Shown: piece by piece, positions 24,262 through 33,049 of the stretch
How positions within the stretch are numbered: position 1 is the stretch's first letter
Layout of the letters: every line of letters begins with the position of its first letter
Assembly (NCBI GenBank): GCA_028708815.1
Contig: JAQVYB010000020.1
Coordinates: forward strand, 1 to 34,239
Length of the DNA: 34,239 nt
Source: Kiritimatiellia bacterium
Lineage (GTDB): Bacteria; Verrucomicrobiota; Kiritimatiellia; RZYC01
Direction: 5' to 3'
Program-made: the position numbers and the translations under genes
The notes under the pieces: model-generated
Database searches by the model: none
What the model was told of the DNA's origin: nothing
What the model saw: the letters and a program-made list of their open reading frames with translations, nothing else

Positions 24262-25176
24262 ATGAAACCTACCCTGGTTATTTTAGCGGCGGGCATCGGC
24301 AGTCGATATGGCGGCCTTAAGCAGTTGGACCCCATCGGTCCGGGCGGGGAGGTCGTGATGGATTATTCCGTCTATGATGCCCTGCAGGCCGGCTTCGGAC
24401 GCATCGTGCCGGTGATCCGCCCCGACCTCGAAAAGGATTTTCGCGAGATGCTTGGGCGTCGTCTTGAAAATCAGGCGGAGGTGGTCTACGCCTTTCAAAC
24501 TCTGGATGATGTGCCCGCCGGGTTTTCCGTTCCGCCGGAGCGAAAAAAACCCTGGGGTACGGCGCATGCCGTTTTTGCGGCAAGACGCCAGGTGCAGACC
24601 CCCTTTGCCGTGATCAATGCCGATGATTTTTACGGGCGACATGCCTTCATGGAACTGGCCGCGTATCTTCAGTCCGCCCCCACGGACTCAACCGATTATT
24701 GTATGGTGGGCTTCGAGTTGGCCAAGACGCTTTCGGAATACGGCACCGTTTCGCGCGGCGTATGCACCGTGAACCCCGATGGATGGCTCGAGCAGGTGAC
24801 GGAATTTACGCGGCTCGGGTTCGACCCCGCCGGACGAATCGTCCACACCGATGAAACCGGCGAGACGCCCTTTGAAGGGCATGAAACGGTGTCCATGAAC
24901 ACCTGGGGTTTCTTTCCCGGATTTTTCCAATCATTGGAAAAATCCTTCGCGCAGTTTTTGGAGGAAAACGGGCGGGTCGAGCGGTCCGAATTTTACATTC
25001 CCTCGGTGGTGGACCCGCTGATTCGTTCGGGCGCGGCCCGGGTGCGGGTGCTGCATACGCCGGATCCCTGGTTTGGTGTGACCTACCATGAAGACAAGCC
25101 CTGGGTGATGCAGGCGGTGCGCTCGCTGATCGACGCCGGCATCTATCCTGAACATCTTTGGAGTGAGAGCCGATGA
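24262..25176 (+). CDS. Sugar-phosphate-type nucleotidyltransferase
   Basis: A 304-residue enzyme of the NTP-transferase superfamily, which makes NDP-sugars or similar activated compounds. The signature loop AAGIGSRYGGLKQ (residues 9-21) binds the NTP, and the lower-domain VINADDFYGRHAF supplies the metal-binding Asp. The compact form with LDPIGPGGEVVMDYSVYDA is a subfamily of uncertain substrate seen next to other sugar genes. The ATG at 24262 has an AGGAGA site 12 bp upstream. Its stop overlaps the transporter start (ATGA), so the two are coupled, although their functions are not obviously linked. Confidence 0.8.
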   Translation: MKPTLVILAAGIGSRYGGLKQLDPIGPGGEVVMDYSVYDALQAGFGRIVPVIRPDLEKDFREMLGRRLENQAEVVYAFQTLDDVPAGFSVPPERKKPWGTAHAVFAARRQVQTPFAVINADDFYGRHAFMELAAYLQSAPTDSTDYCMVGFELAKTLSEYGTVSRGVCTVNPDGWLEQVTEFTRLGFDPAGRIVHTDETGETPFEGHETVSMNTWGFFPGFFQSLEKSFAQFLEENGRVERSEFYIPSVVDPLIRSGAARVRVLHTPDPWFGVTYHEDKPWVMQAVRSLIDAGIYPEHLWSESR

Positions 25177-25853
25177 GTAATGAAGCGCTTTGGATCCTGC
25201 TGCTGCTGATTAACTTTGGTGCGATCCTCCTGATCTATCGGCTGTATGGAAAGACGGGCCTGTTCGTTTGGATTCCGATTGCCACGATCCTGGCCAACAT
25301 TCAAGTAATCAAGGTGATCAACCTCTTTGGTTTTCAGGCGACGCTGGGCAACATCGTCTATGCCACCACCTTTCTGGCCACCGACATTCTTTCCGAGAAT
25401 CACGGAAAAAAAGAAGCGGCGCAGGCGGTCTTTATCGGCTTTTTTTCCCTGATCGTCATGACGATCATCATGAACCTCGTGATTCTCTTCGAGCCCGCGC
25501 CCGACGATTTCGCCCAGGAAAGCCTGAAGACCATTTTTTCTCTCATGCCCCGTCTGGCCCTCGCGAGCTTCACCGCGTTTGCCTTCTCGCAGTTCCATGA
25601 TGTCTGGTCGTTTCATGCCTGGAAAAAACGTCTCCCGGCGACGCGCCATCTCTGGATACGCAACAATGCCAGCACGATGATCAGCCAGTTGATCGATACG
25701 GGAATCTTCATTTCCATTGCCTTCATAGGCGTTTTTCCCTGGCCCGTGCTGATGGGGCTCTTCTGGACCACCTACCTGCTCAAATTTGTGGTGGCCCTGC
25801 TGGATACCCCGCTGCTTTACCTGGCCAAATTTTATCACGCAAAGCGTGCGTAG
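25173..25853 (+). CDS. Queuosine precursor transporter (VUT/YhhQ family)
   Basis: A 226-residue membrane protein with about six hydrophobic segments, matching the VUT family (YhhQ/QueT-like), which imports 7-cyano-7-deazaguanine or preQ1 for queuosine in tRNA. The signature FLATDILSENHGKKEA follows the second or third helix, and FSQFHDVWSFHAWKK, LWIRNNASTMISQLIDTGIF are further family blocks. It starts inside the stop of the upstream nucleotidyltransferase gene. The substrate is assigned from the family. No queuosine biosynthesis gene lies nearby. Confidence 0.88.
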   Translation: MSNEALWILLLLINFGAILLIYRLYGKTGLFVWIPIATILANIQVIKVINLFGFQATLGNIVYATTFLATDILSENHGKKEAAQAVFIGFFSLIVMTIIMNLVILFEPAPDDFAQESLKTIFSLMPRLALASFTAFAFSQFHDVWSFHAWKKRLPATRHLWIRNNASTMISQLIDTGIFISIAFIGVFPWPVLMGLFWTTYLLKFVVALLDTPLLYLAKFYHAKRA

Positions 25854-25880
25854 ATTCCCAATGCCTTTTTGGGTTTGGCG

Positions 25881-25909
25881 TTGACCGTCGTCGTACCCTC
25901 CGCTACCTT
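25881..25909 (+). promoter_or_regulatory. Promoter of purA
   Basis: TTGACC at 25881-25886, a 17-bp spacer, and TACCTT at 25904-25909. The context GCGTTGAC is shared with the promoter at 17670. The predicted start is about 95 bp before the purA ATG. Confidence 0.45.
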
Positions 25910-26011
25910 TGCGCGTATTTTTTTTGAAGGTGCGGCTTGAGTGAGTCGGGCCGGGAAATACAGGCCGCAGGGTTAAACACCGTCCGAAGGGCGGAGGATG
26001 AAGGAGTGGGC

Positions 26012-27295
26012 ATGCCCAATACCGTTTTGATTGGTTCGCAGTGGGGCGATGAGGGGAAGGGAAAGATTATTGATGTGCTGACCCGTCGGGTGGACTGGGT
26101 GGTCCGCTATCAGGGTGGCAACAATGCGGGCCATACCGTGGAAGTGGGCGATGAAAAGTACGTCCTGCACCTGATTCCCTCGGGCATGCTGCACGAGGGC
26201 AGGAAATGTGTCATTGGCAACGGGGTGGTGATTGATCCATCGGCCCTGAAACAGGAACTCGATGAGCTGATTGCACGGGGTATACGCCCCGATGACCGTC
26301 TTTTCATCAGCGACCGCGCCCACCTGGTTTTTCCTTATCACCGGGCCCTGGACGGCGCCGGCGAAAAGAATCGCGCCGAAGGCGGGAAAATCGGGACCAC
26401 CGGACGCGGCATTGGTCCGGCCTATGTCGATAAAGCCTCCCGCAGCGGCCTGCGCATGGGTGATCTCTTCGAGGCTGATTTTGAAGATCGCCTGCGTGCC
26501 CGCATCCGGGAAAGCAATACTCTGCTGTCTGCACTCGGCGCGGAAACGCTGAACGAGGACGAGGTGGTGCAGTCGAGCCTCGCCGCCGCCGAGACCCTGA
26601 AGCCTTATGTGGCAGATACCGTCGTGCTGGTGAATGAAGCCATCGGGCGTGGTGAAAGCGTCCTGTTCGAGGGGGCGCAGGGCACCATGCTGGATATTGA
26701 TTTCGGCACCTATCCTTTTGTGACCTCCTCGAGCGCCACGGCAGGCGGGGCCTGTACGGGCGCGGGCGTGCCACCCAACTGCATCGATCAGGTGGTCGGT
26801 GTGATCAAGGCCTACACCACCCGCGTGGGCGAGGGGCCTTTCCCCACCGAACTGCACGATGCCGATGGACAGAAGCTGCGGGACATCGGTCATGAATACG
26901 GGGCCACCACCGGACGCCCACGGCGCTGCGGATGGTTTGACGGCGTGGTGGCCCGCTATGCCGCCATGCTCAGCGGCATCAATTCCTGGGCGATGATGAA
27001 ACTCGATGTGCTCGATGCCTTCGAAACCGTTCGCATCGCCACGGCCTACGAGCTGGACGGCAGGCGCATCGAAACCGTTCCGGCCTCCGCCTCCGCGCTC
27101 GCCCGTTGCAAACCCATTTACGAGGAATGGCCCGGATGGATGCAAAGTACCGCACAGGCCAAAAGCTGGGAGGACCTGCCTGAAAAGGCGCAGCGCTATC
27201 TCCGGCGGCTCGAAGAGCTGACCGGCGCGCGCATCGGCCTGCTCTCGGTGGGCCCCAAACGGGCCAGTACGATTCTGATGGAATCTGACGGATGA
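26012..27295 (+). CDS. purA: Adenylosuccinate synthetase
   Basis: A 427-residue enzyme that joins IMP and aspartate using GTP in AMP biosynthesis. The N-terminal GSQWGDEGKGK loop contains Asp13, and NNAGHTVEV has His41, both at the positions used in E. coli. TTGRGIGPAYVDKASR, TSSSATAGGACTG, TRVGEGPFPTEL and GRPRRCGWFD are the family's conserved blocks, all intact. I chose the ATG at 26012, which has AAGGAG 5 bp upstream; an in-frame GTG further upstream adds residues unlike the family. Length is normal (about 430). Confidence 0.97.
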   Translation: MPNTVLIGSQWGDEGKGKIIDVLTRRVDWVVRYQGGNNAGHTVEVGDEKYVLHLIPSGMLHEGRKCVIGNGVVIDPSALKQELDELIARGIRPDDRLFISDRAHLVFPYHRALDGAGEKNRAEGGKIGTTGRGIGPAYVDKASRSGLRMGDLFEADFEDRLRARIRESNTLLSALGAETLNEDEVVQSSLAAAETLKPYVADTVVLVNEAIGRGESVLFEGAQGTMLDIDFGTYPFVTSSSATAGGACTGAGVPPNCIDQVVGVIKAYTTRVGEGPFPTELHDADGQKLRDIGHEYGATTGRPRRCGWFDGVVARYAAMLSGINSWAMMKLDVLDAFETVRIATAYELDGRRIETVPASASALARCKPIYEEWPGWMQSTAQAKSWEDLPEKAQRYLRRLEELTGARIGLLSVGPKRASTILMESDG

Positions 27296-27351
27296 TTAAG
27301 GCATTCTAAGCCCGAATTTCCAGGACTGCCGTCGGTGGGCGGCGGGAGGAG

Positions 27352-28077
27352 ATGAGCGTGAAGCAAAAAACAACCCTAAGAACGCCGCGCCACATCGCCA
27401 TCATCATGGATGGCAATGGACGTTGGGCGAAAAAACAGGGATTTGCCCGCGTGAAGGGTCATGAAGCCGGCGCCGAGTCTGTCCGTACCGCCATCCGGTG
27501 CTGCCGAAACGCCGGAGTCCAATATCTCACGCTCTATGCCTTCAGCGTGGAAAACTGGGTACGCCCCAAGGCGGAAGTCGCCGCGCTTATGCAACTGCTG
27601 AGGCGCTTTCTCAAGAACAACGAACACGAATTGCACGAAAATCAGGTGCGTCTGCGCGTTTCAGGTCGGTTGCAGGATTTGCCCGAGGATGTGCAGCGCG
27701 AAATCAACCGCGTTATGGAGGCCACCAAACACTACGATGCGGGGCAACTCATCCTCGCCCTGAGTTACGGCGGACGCACGGAGCTGACCGAGGCCATGCA
27801 GAAAATCGCGCGCCAGGTGAAGGCGGGCGAACTGCCGCCCGAATCCATTACCGAGGAAACCATCACCCAAAACCTCTACCTCCCGGACGTCCCCGATCCG
27901 GATCTCATGATCCGCACCAGCGGCGAACTCCGCCTAAGCAATTTTCTGCTCTGGCAGCTTTCCTATGCCGAACTCTATTTTGACGATGTATTGTGGCCGG
28001 ACTTTCGGGAACCCCACTTCCAGAAGGCCCTCGAAAACTACAGCAAAAGAAAACGCCGTTTCGGTGATATAGAATGA
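27352..28077 (+). CDS. uppS: Undecaprenyl diphosphate synthase
   Basis: A 241-residue cis-prenyltransferase that elongates farnesyl diphosphate with isopentenyl units to the C55 lipid carrier of cell-wall synthesis. Catalytic Asp20 lies in IAIIMDGNGRWAKKQG. LTLYAFSVENW and the C-terminal RTSGELRLSNFLLWQLSYAELYF block are intact. GGAGGAG sits only 4 bp from the ATG at 27352, so the GTG at 27358 with better spacing could be used instead. cdsA follows after 7 bp, so the two form an operon, as in most bacteria. Confidence 0.96.
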   Translation: MSVKQKTTLRTPRHIAIIMDGNGRWAKKQGFARVKGHEAGAESVRTAIRCCRNAGVQYLTLYAFSVENWVRPKAEVAALMQLLRRFLKNNEHELHENQVRLRVSGRLQDLPEDVQREINRVMEATKHYDAGQLILALSYGGRTELTEAMQKIARQVKAGELPPESITEETITQNLYLPDVPDPDLMIRTSGELRLSNFLLWQLSYAELYFDDVLWPDFREPHFQKALENYSKRKRRFGDIE

Positions 28078-28084
28078 GGATGAT

Positions 28085-28942
28085 ATGCTCCCTGCTTTGG
28101 GTAAACGACTGATCAGCGCGACCTTCATCGTAGCCTTTGTGCTTGCGGCGTTTTTCTGGTTTCCTTCCTGGGCGCAGGCGCTGACGCTGGCCGTCCTCAG
28201 CGCGGTCGCCCTCTGGGAGTTTTACGCCTTTCTCTCCTCTGTCGGGATTCCGGCATTCAAGGGGCTTGGCGTGGCGGCGGGCCTCGGCCTCCAGGGGATC
28301 ACATGGTATGCTTATTCGAGTTCCGGGCGTCTGCATGCCGCCGAGTGGGAATTGCTGGTTATCCTGGCCCTGGTGCTGCTGACGCTGATTCGCTGCTTTT
28401 ACCGCAAAAAATGCGACAAACTGATCCTGACCATGGCGGGAACACTCCTGGGGTTCTTTTACGTGCCGTTTCTCCTGAATTTCATCGTCAAACTGCTCAT
28501 GGAATGGGGCGTCGACAGTGGGCGTTTTCTGGTGCTCTATCTCCTGCTGGTGGTGAAATGGTCGGATGCGGGCGCCTACTTTGTGGGGTGTGGATGCGGA
28601 CGGCACAAGATGATTCCGCGCATCTCTCCGGGGAAGACCTGGGAAGGATTGGCGGGCGGGCTCGGCACCGGGCTGCTGGTGAGTCTGCTCGTATATTTCA
28701 TCGGAGGCATCCGGGCGGGGGATACGGCGTTCACCTGCTTTGACGCTGTGACCATCGGCCTGCTGATCACGGCGGCGGGCGTGTGCGGTGATCTCGTGGA
28801 ATCGCTCTTCAAACGCTCGGTGGGCGTGAAGGACTCGAGCGGCGTCATCCGCGGTATGGGCGGTATGCTCGATGTGTTGGACAGCCTGCTTTTCGCCGCG
28901 CCCGTCCTCTATGTCTGTGTGCGTTTCTTTCTGGCCGCCTGA
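28085..28942 (+). CDS. cdsA: Phosphatidate cytidylyltransferase
   Basis: A 285-residue integral membrane enzyme that makes CDP-diacylglycerol from phosphatidate and CTP, the branch point of phospholipid synthesis. About eight hydrophobic segments carry the family blocks WSDAGAYFVGCGCGRHKM, ISPGKTWEG and the C-terminal signature SLFKRSVGVKDSS followed by RGMGGMLDVLDS. The RGMGG replaces the common PGHGG, a variation seen in some phyla. It follows uppS closely. Confidence 0.95.
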   Translation: MLPALGKRLISATFIVAFVLAAFFWFPSWAQALTLAVLSAVALWEFYAFLSSVGIPAFKGLGVAAGLGLQGITWYAYSSSGRLHAAEWELLVILALVLLTLIRCFYRKKCDKLILTMAGTLLGFFYVPFLLNFIVKLLMEWGVDSGRFLVLYLLLVVKWSDAGAYFVGCGCGRHKMIPRISPGKTWEGLAGGLGTGLLVSLLVYFIGGIRAGDTAFTCFDAVTIGLLITAAGVCGDLVESLFKRSVGVKDSSGVIRGMGGMLDVLDSLLFAAPVLYVCVRFFLAA

Positions 28943-29044
28943 CCAGTAAGCTTCGCTGGACCCACTCTTTCCTGTTGAGTCTCTTCGTTGCCCGTGTTTG
29001 GGGTGCACGCAGCTCGTTATCCCGGAGACCTTCGGCTGTCTCGC

Positions 29045-30532
29045 TTAATTTTTAAGGGCTGACCCCGACGGGGGTTGATAGCGGGCTTCGAGGCGGGCAA
29101 GAAAGGTGTCCATGACGGCGCCGTAGATGTCGATGCCGCGGAGTTGGTCTTCCACGCCGGCGTCGATGCTGGGGTTGTCGTTGACTTCGATGACGTAGAC
29201 TTTGGAGCCGATCTGTTTGAGGTCGACACCATAGAGTCCGTTGCCGATGGCTTTGGCGGCGGCGACGGCGGTTTTGATGACTTTGAGGGGGGCTTTGTGC
29301 ATGGGTATGGTGGTGACGTAGCCTTCGTCGCGCACTTTTCCGCCGTCATCGCGGTGCACAATCTGCCAGTGGTTTTCGGCCATGAAGTATTTACAGATAT
29401 AGAAGGGTTCGTTGTCGATGATGCCCACACGCCAATCAAAGGGCGTGGGGAGGAATTCCTGGGCGACGACGAGGTCGGATTTTTCAAGGAGGCGGTGGGC
29501 CATTTCCATGAGGTCTTCTTCGGTGTCGGCTTTGTGCACGCCCTGGGAGTAGGAGCTGTCGGGCTTTTTAAGGATGCAGGGAAGGCCGACGGTGTCCACG
29601 ATGTTGGCAATGTTGTCGCGATGTACAATGAGGGTTTTTGGTATGGTGATGTTGCGGAGCTGGAGGGCTTCGGCGAGGTAGACTTTGTTGGTGCATCGGA
29701 GGATGGAGAGGGGGTCGTCGATAACGATGAGCCCTTCTTTTTCAGCGCGGCGGGCGAAGCGGAAGGTGTGGTCGGTGACGGAGGTGGTTTCGCGGATGAA
29801 GAGGGCGTCGAATTCAGGGAGCATGCTGAATTGTTCTTTGGTGATGCGGGTGGTGTCGATTCCGCGTTGTTCGGCGGCGCGTTCGAAGAGCTTAAGTGCT
29901 TTTTCGTTGGAGGGGGGGGTGGGATCGGCGGGGTTGAGAAGCATGCCCATAAAGAAGCGCGGCGGTTTTTTTTGTCGTGGTCTGGGGGCGCGTCCGGAGA
30001 AGTAGCGGGTGGCGACGTCGAGGAGGAAGGGCCGGTGCGAGTCGGGGACGTCGTTCAGGGCGATGGAGGTCACGTGGGCGAGGCCCCAGTGCCCCCGGTT
30101 GCAGGCGAATTTGGCTCGGAGAAGTGGTGCGCGGAATTGATTGAAAAGAGCGGTACTGAGTCGGTCGTAGCGTTTGGCGAGGTTGTGGCCGAAATAGATG
30201 TTGAGTATGAATTCTTTATTTTGGATTTTGGAGAGGCTTTGCTGGATGAGTGCGTCGATATCTTCGGAGCTGAGTTTGATGATGACCTGGGTCTGCATGT
30301 CGCGCATGGCGGAGACATCCGGGATGGGGCGATGGCCGCGTGCGGCGGCGAGGAGCGATACGTAGTAGCCGGTTTGCTGATATCGATAGGAGCGGCAGAG
30401 GTTATAAACACGCGTTTTTTGGAGTCGCGTATAGGTTTGGTCGGTCAGGTAGCTTTTGGCGGTGATGACTTCGACGCCACCGATGGTGAGCGGCCAGTCT
30501 TCCAGTTTTTCAACGACGAGCAGTATGTTCAT
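29045..30532 (-). CDS. RimK-like ATP-grasp ligase with RLAN N-terminal domain
   Basis: A 495-residue protein with an N-terminal RimK-like ATP-grasp-associated domain (about residues 1-180) and a C-terminal ATP-grasp fold (about 270-480). The latter shows SILRCTNKVYLAEAL, PCILKKPDSSYSQGVHK and IEVNDNPSIDAGVED, the Mg/ATP-binding end with Glu and Asn. Enzymes of this class join carboxylates to amines through an acyl phosphate. RLAN forms are often encoded beside glutamate-cysteine ligase-like genes, but none is seen here. The substrate is unknown. The ATG at 30532 has GGAGGG about 15 bp upstream. The C-terminal AALKN end and strong strand bias make the opposite strand look open too. Confidence 0.85.
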   Translation of the reverse strand: MNILLVVEKLEDWPLTIGGVEVITAKSYLTDQTYTRLQKTRVYNLCRSYRYQQTGYYVSLLAAARGHRPIPDVSAMRDMQTQVIIKLSSEDIDALIQQSLSKIQNKEFILNIYFGHNLAKRYDRLSTALFNQFRAPLLRAKFACNRGHWGLAHVTSIALNDVPDSHRPFLLDVATRYFSGRAPRPRQKKPPRFFMGMLLNPADPTPPSNEKALKLFERAAEQRGIDTTRITKEQFSMLPEFDALFIRETTSVTDHTFRFARRAEKEGLIVIDDPLSILRCTNKVYLAEALQLRNITIPKTLIVHRDNIANIVDTVGLPCILKKPDSSYSQGVHKADTEEDLMEMAHRLLEKSDLVVAQEFLPTPFDWRVGIIDNEPFYICKYFMAENHWQIVHRDDGGKVRDEGYVTTIPMHKAPLKVIKTAVAAAKAIGNGLYGVDLKQIGSKVYVIEVNDNPSIDAGVEDQLRGIDIYGAVMDTFLARLEARYQPPSGSALKN

Positions 30533-30588
30533 AAAAGGTCGCGAATCCCTCCGAGTGGTTAGGTTGGTCGAAGAGTAGCACTCCGCTA

Positions 30589-30610
30589 AAAAAATCCGAG
30601 TGGATTTTTT
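30589..30610 (-). terminator. Bidirectional terminator downstream of the Hint gene
   Basis: The perfect 9-bp stem aaaaaatcc/ggatttttt (30589-30597 with 30602-30610) encloses a 4-base loop and gives a T tract on either strand. It lies about 150 bp past the stop of the minus-strand Hint gene and just upstream of the RimK-like gene. Confidence 0.7.
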
Positions 30611-30757
30611 AATTATTTACGGTGTGCCGGCGCCTCCGGGAGGGCGGCCCTTTGCAGGCTCTGCGGAGGGGCCCTCACGCACACTTCACGAAGGTCGCCG
30701 GAAGGATGAGAGGCGGCGGGTCGGAGCGCCGGGATCAGGCCCGGGCTTTGGATTGTT

Positions 30758-31288
30758 TCAAGCGTGCAAAGCCAGCTTTTGGTTGGCGAGGGGTGATTTT
30801 TGCGTGTGCAGATCTTTCAGAACGCCTCCGCTGACGAGGGCGGCTTCATCGCCGACCAGATAGGTTCCTTTTTTGGTGCGGAGGTTGTAGACGGCGTGGG
30901 TGGAGCGGTCGGACCTGAATGAGACGGCGGCGTGGAGTTCGCCGGTGCCGGTGAGGGTCATATTCATTTCTTCACAAGGTATCCAATGGAAACCATCGAA
31001 GAAGCGATGGCCGGGGGTGGCCCAGACGGCCTGGCTGTTTCGCCCGACGTTGACTTCCATCAGGTTGTAGGTCCCGATGTGCAGGTCCACTTTTTCGATG
31101 ATTGTTTTTACGAGTTTGCCGCTGTACAGGTCGTAGGTGGTGACCCAGTCGCCTTCGGTAAATGACTGAATGGGCCGCGGACATTCCGGCGTCATCACCA
31201 ACGTGTCAGCCGCAAAACAGCATTCACAGCGGTATTTGTGAGCGGGAATAATCTCCATCGTTCTGATTTGACTTATTATTCTGTTCAT
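30758..31288 (-). CDS. Stand-alone Hint (hedgehog/intein) domain protein
   Basis: A 176-residue protein that is almost only a Hint domain. The first 23 residues (MNRIISQIRTMEIIPAHKYR, then CEC) would be the N-terminal extein. Cys24 begins CFAADTLVMT, the autoprocessing start. TEGDWVTTYD is the second strand pair, and TPGH (Thr91, His94) forms the block-B catalytic pair. The end, YNLRTKKGTYLVGDEAALVS, is the C-terminal Hint strand, but the usual His-Asn of inteins is replaced by SGG, so only N-terminal cleavage is likely, as in hedgehog-type or bacterial intein-like domains. The ATG at 31288 has GGGGGT 8 bp upstream. The frame extends upstream without protein-like sequence. The biological role is unknown. 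Confidence 0.75.
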   Translation of the reverse strand: MNRIISQIRTMEIIPAHKYRCECCFAADTLVMTPECPRPIQSFTEGDWVTTYDLYSGKLVKTIIEKVDLHIGTYNLMEVNVGRNSQAVWATPGHRFFDGFHWIPCEEMNMTLTGTGELHAAVSFRSDRSTHAVYNLRTKKGTYLVGDEAALVSGGVLKDLHTQKSPLANQKLALHA

Positions 31289-31318
31289 CTTTGTACCCCC
31301 GTTGTGGTTACGCCGTTT

Positions 31319-31347
31319 ATCATACACGGCTATACTGATTGTGTTAA
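31319..31347 (-). promoter_or_regulatory. Sigma-70-type promoter of the Hint gene
   Basis: On the minus strand TTAACA (31342-31347), a 17-bp spacer and TATGAT (31319-31324), each 5 of 6 consensus bases. The predicted start is about 20-25 bp before the ATG at 31288. Confidence 0.65.
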
Positions 31348-31748
31348 ATGTACTGCCACAATTTGTGGTGGTGAAGCAGTCGGGTTGCCACAAGGTGGAG
31401 GGGGTTCTGAAAGAAGGCTTTTTCTGAGGATGCACTTGGGTCATGGTTTTTCCACTTCCTTTCTTTTTATCATCGCTCTGTTTATTGCCGGTGAGTTTTC
31501 AGGTTTTATTCGTTCGGCATTTTTTATTGATTAGGCGTGGTGGGAGAGGGAGGCGGCGTGATGGCGATTCGGGTGGTTTTTGGTGGTGTTCGGAGGTGGT
31601 GTTGGTTTTTGGGTGGGTTTTGTTTGAGGGGATGCGGGGGGGGATGCGGGTTTCGGGATTTGTGCCTCTGCTTTGGTCGAAAAACGGCCTGAAAAGGGCC
31701 GAAAACGGACGGGTGGCCGTTGATTTCGAGCTTGAAAGGAAGCGGGAT
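31348..31748. other. Non-coding stretch between the Hint and GNAT genes
   Basis: No convincing gene. The stretch includes a G-rich segment at 31628-31657 with four G runs (GGGG, GGGGGGGG, GGG, GGG) separated by 4-base linkers, compatible with a G-quadruplex on the plus strand. It also holds the terminator hairpin at 31680 and three A tracts (31680, 31692, 31702) spaced about 11 bp, like a small copy of the phased array at 15.2 kb. Confidence 0.5.
31680..31701 (-). terminator. Terminator of the GNAT gene
   Basis: On the minus strand the stem cggcc/ggccg (31697-31701 with 31685-31689) with a 7-base loop is followed by five T residues. It lies about 50 bp beyond the GNAT stop. Confidence 0.45.
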
Positions 31749-32246
31749 TCAGCGGGAGGGCGTTCCGCGGAAGTGGTAAACGTATTCGCGGGTGCGGTTT
31801 TCGAGGAGGCGGGAGCGCCCGCGTTGGAAGCCGCATTTTTCGAGGACACGTATGGAGGGGGCGTTTCGGGAGTCGACTCTGGCCCGGATGAGGGAGCGGG
31901 TTTTGGGTTGGAGTGAGGCGAGATAGAGGCGGACGATGGCGGTGGCATATCCGCGCCCCCAGCAGGTTTGTTTGAAGTGGTAGCCGATGTAGCGGTATTT
32001 TCTTCCGCAAAGGACGGTAAAAACGCCGATCATTTTATCTTCACCGGTTTGGATGATGGCCCGTTCAGTATTTTTATCGTTCCGGGCATAGGCATCGATG
32101 ATACGTACAATATCCTGTATGCTTTCCTCCTGGGTGATGGGGGAAAAGTCGTCGTATCGGCAGACTTCGGGGTTGCCGAAGATTTCGTGATAGTCGTCGG
32201 CGTCCCGTGTACGGATGGGGCGAAGAGTGAGAGGGGGGGCATTCAT
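31749..32246 (-). CDS. GNAT-family N-acetyltransferase
   Basis: A 165-residue acetyltransferase of the RimJ/RimL type. The N-terminal LTLRPIRTRDADDYHEIFGNPEVCRY is the usual opening, and the acetyl-CoA loop is QTCWGRGYATAIVRLYLAS with the Q-x3-GxG pattern. The final segment DSRNAPSIRVLEKCGFQ is the conserved Asn/Cys-containing helix end. The acceptor (peptide N-terminus, antibiotic or polyamine) is not predictable. It lies 5 bp downstream of the solute-binding lipoprotein gene on the same strand, so they are probably co-transcribed. Confidence 0.85.
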   Translation of the reverse strand: MNAPPLTLRPIRTRDADDYHEIFGNPEVCRYDDFSPITQEESIQDIVRIIDAYARNDKNTERAIIQTGEDKMIGVFTVLCGRKYRYIGYHFKQTCWGRGYATAIVRLYLASLQPKTRSLIRARVDSRNAPSIRVLEKCGFQRGRSRLLENRTREYVYHFRGTPSR

Positions 32247-32251
32247 GGAAT

Positions 32252-33049
32252 TCAGTTGGGCAGCCAGCGATCCATGTATTTATCGATGGTACCGGCTTCG
32301 TTCCATCGGGTGAGAATGGCGTTGGCGTGTTCCAGCAGTTCCTGATTCTGGGGAGACACGCCCCAGGCAATCAGCTCGTTGGTGAAGGGTTGAGGTTGAA
32401 AGGTAATGCCGTCGGCCTCATATTGCGAGGCCATCCACCAGATGACCGGGGCATCGTGAATCACGACGTCAATTCGTTTTCGGATCAGTGCCTGAACGGC
32501 TTTTTCGGGAGAAGAATAGGTTTTCATTTTGGCCTGCCGGCAGTTTCGTTCGACGAAAAGGGCGCCGGTGGTGCCTTTTTCGACGCCAATGACGGGTTTT
32601 CCAATGAGTATTCCGATGTTGTCGTAGGTTCGGAAATCTTCGTTGCGTACGAGGGCCATCTGCCCTACGCGCAAAATGGGATCTGTGAAGGCTACGCGGA
32701 CTCTGCGTTGATCGGTGATGGACATGCCGGAGACGATGAGGTCGATCCGCCCATCGAGCAGGGCCGGAATCAGGTCTTCAAAATCCATTTCGACGAAGAC
32801 CGGTTGGCGGCCCAGTTCTTCTGCCATGAGGCGGGCAAGGTCGGCTTCAAAGCCGGTGATAACACCGTTTTTCTTGAAGATAACAGGGGGATAGTTGGGC
32901 GCACAACCGATGCGGAGCAGCGGGCCGGTTTCGATGGCGGGATCCGACGGGACTTGTCTTTGTGTTTGGTGTGTGGGTGTTCCGCAACTGCACATCAGGA
33001 GCGCGACACAAAGGGCGGCCAGCGGGGCGGAGAGTTTTCGGTTTTTCAT
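32252..33049 (-). CDS. Solute-binding lipoprotein, family 3 (amino-acid type)
   Basis: A 265-residue periplasmic binding protein. The start ATG at 33049 gives a lipoprotein signal (MKNRKLSAPLAALCVALLMC) with lipidated Cys22 in MCSC, so it should be membrane-anchored. The body has GCAPNYPPVIFKKNGVITGF, EADLARLMAEELG, VSGMSITDQRRVRVAFTDP and the second-lobe KPVIGVEKGTTG, the hallmark blocks of family 3 binding proteins for polar amino acids. No permease or ATPase gene is in the window, so it may work with distant partners or as a sensor. It is divergent from glgB. Confidence 0.9.
   Translation of the reverse strand: MKNRKLSAPLAALCVALLMCSCGTPTHQTQRQVPSDPAIETGPLLRIGCAPNYPPVIFKKNGVITGFEADLARLMAEELGRQPVFVEMDFEDLIPALLDGRIDLIVSGMSITDQRRVRVAFTDPILRVGQMALVRNEDFRTYDNIGILIGKPVIGVEKGTTGALFVERNCRQAKMKTYSSPEKAVQALIRKRIDVVIHDAPVIWWMASQYEADGITFQPQPFTNELIAWGVSPQNQELLEHANAILTRWNEAGTIDKYMDRWLPN

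Noticed and set aside
25973..27145. Minus-strand frame opposite purA
   Set aside because: It is antisense to an unambiguous purA with all catalytic blocks. The product has no recognisable feature.
29075..30562. Plus-strand frame of 495 codons covering the RimK-like gene
   Set aside because: The product is Gly/Asp/Val-rich and mirrors the codon pattern of the minus-strand ATP-grasp gene, whose motifs are intact.
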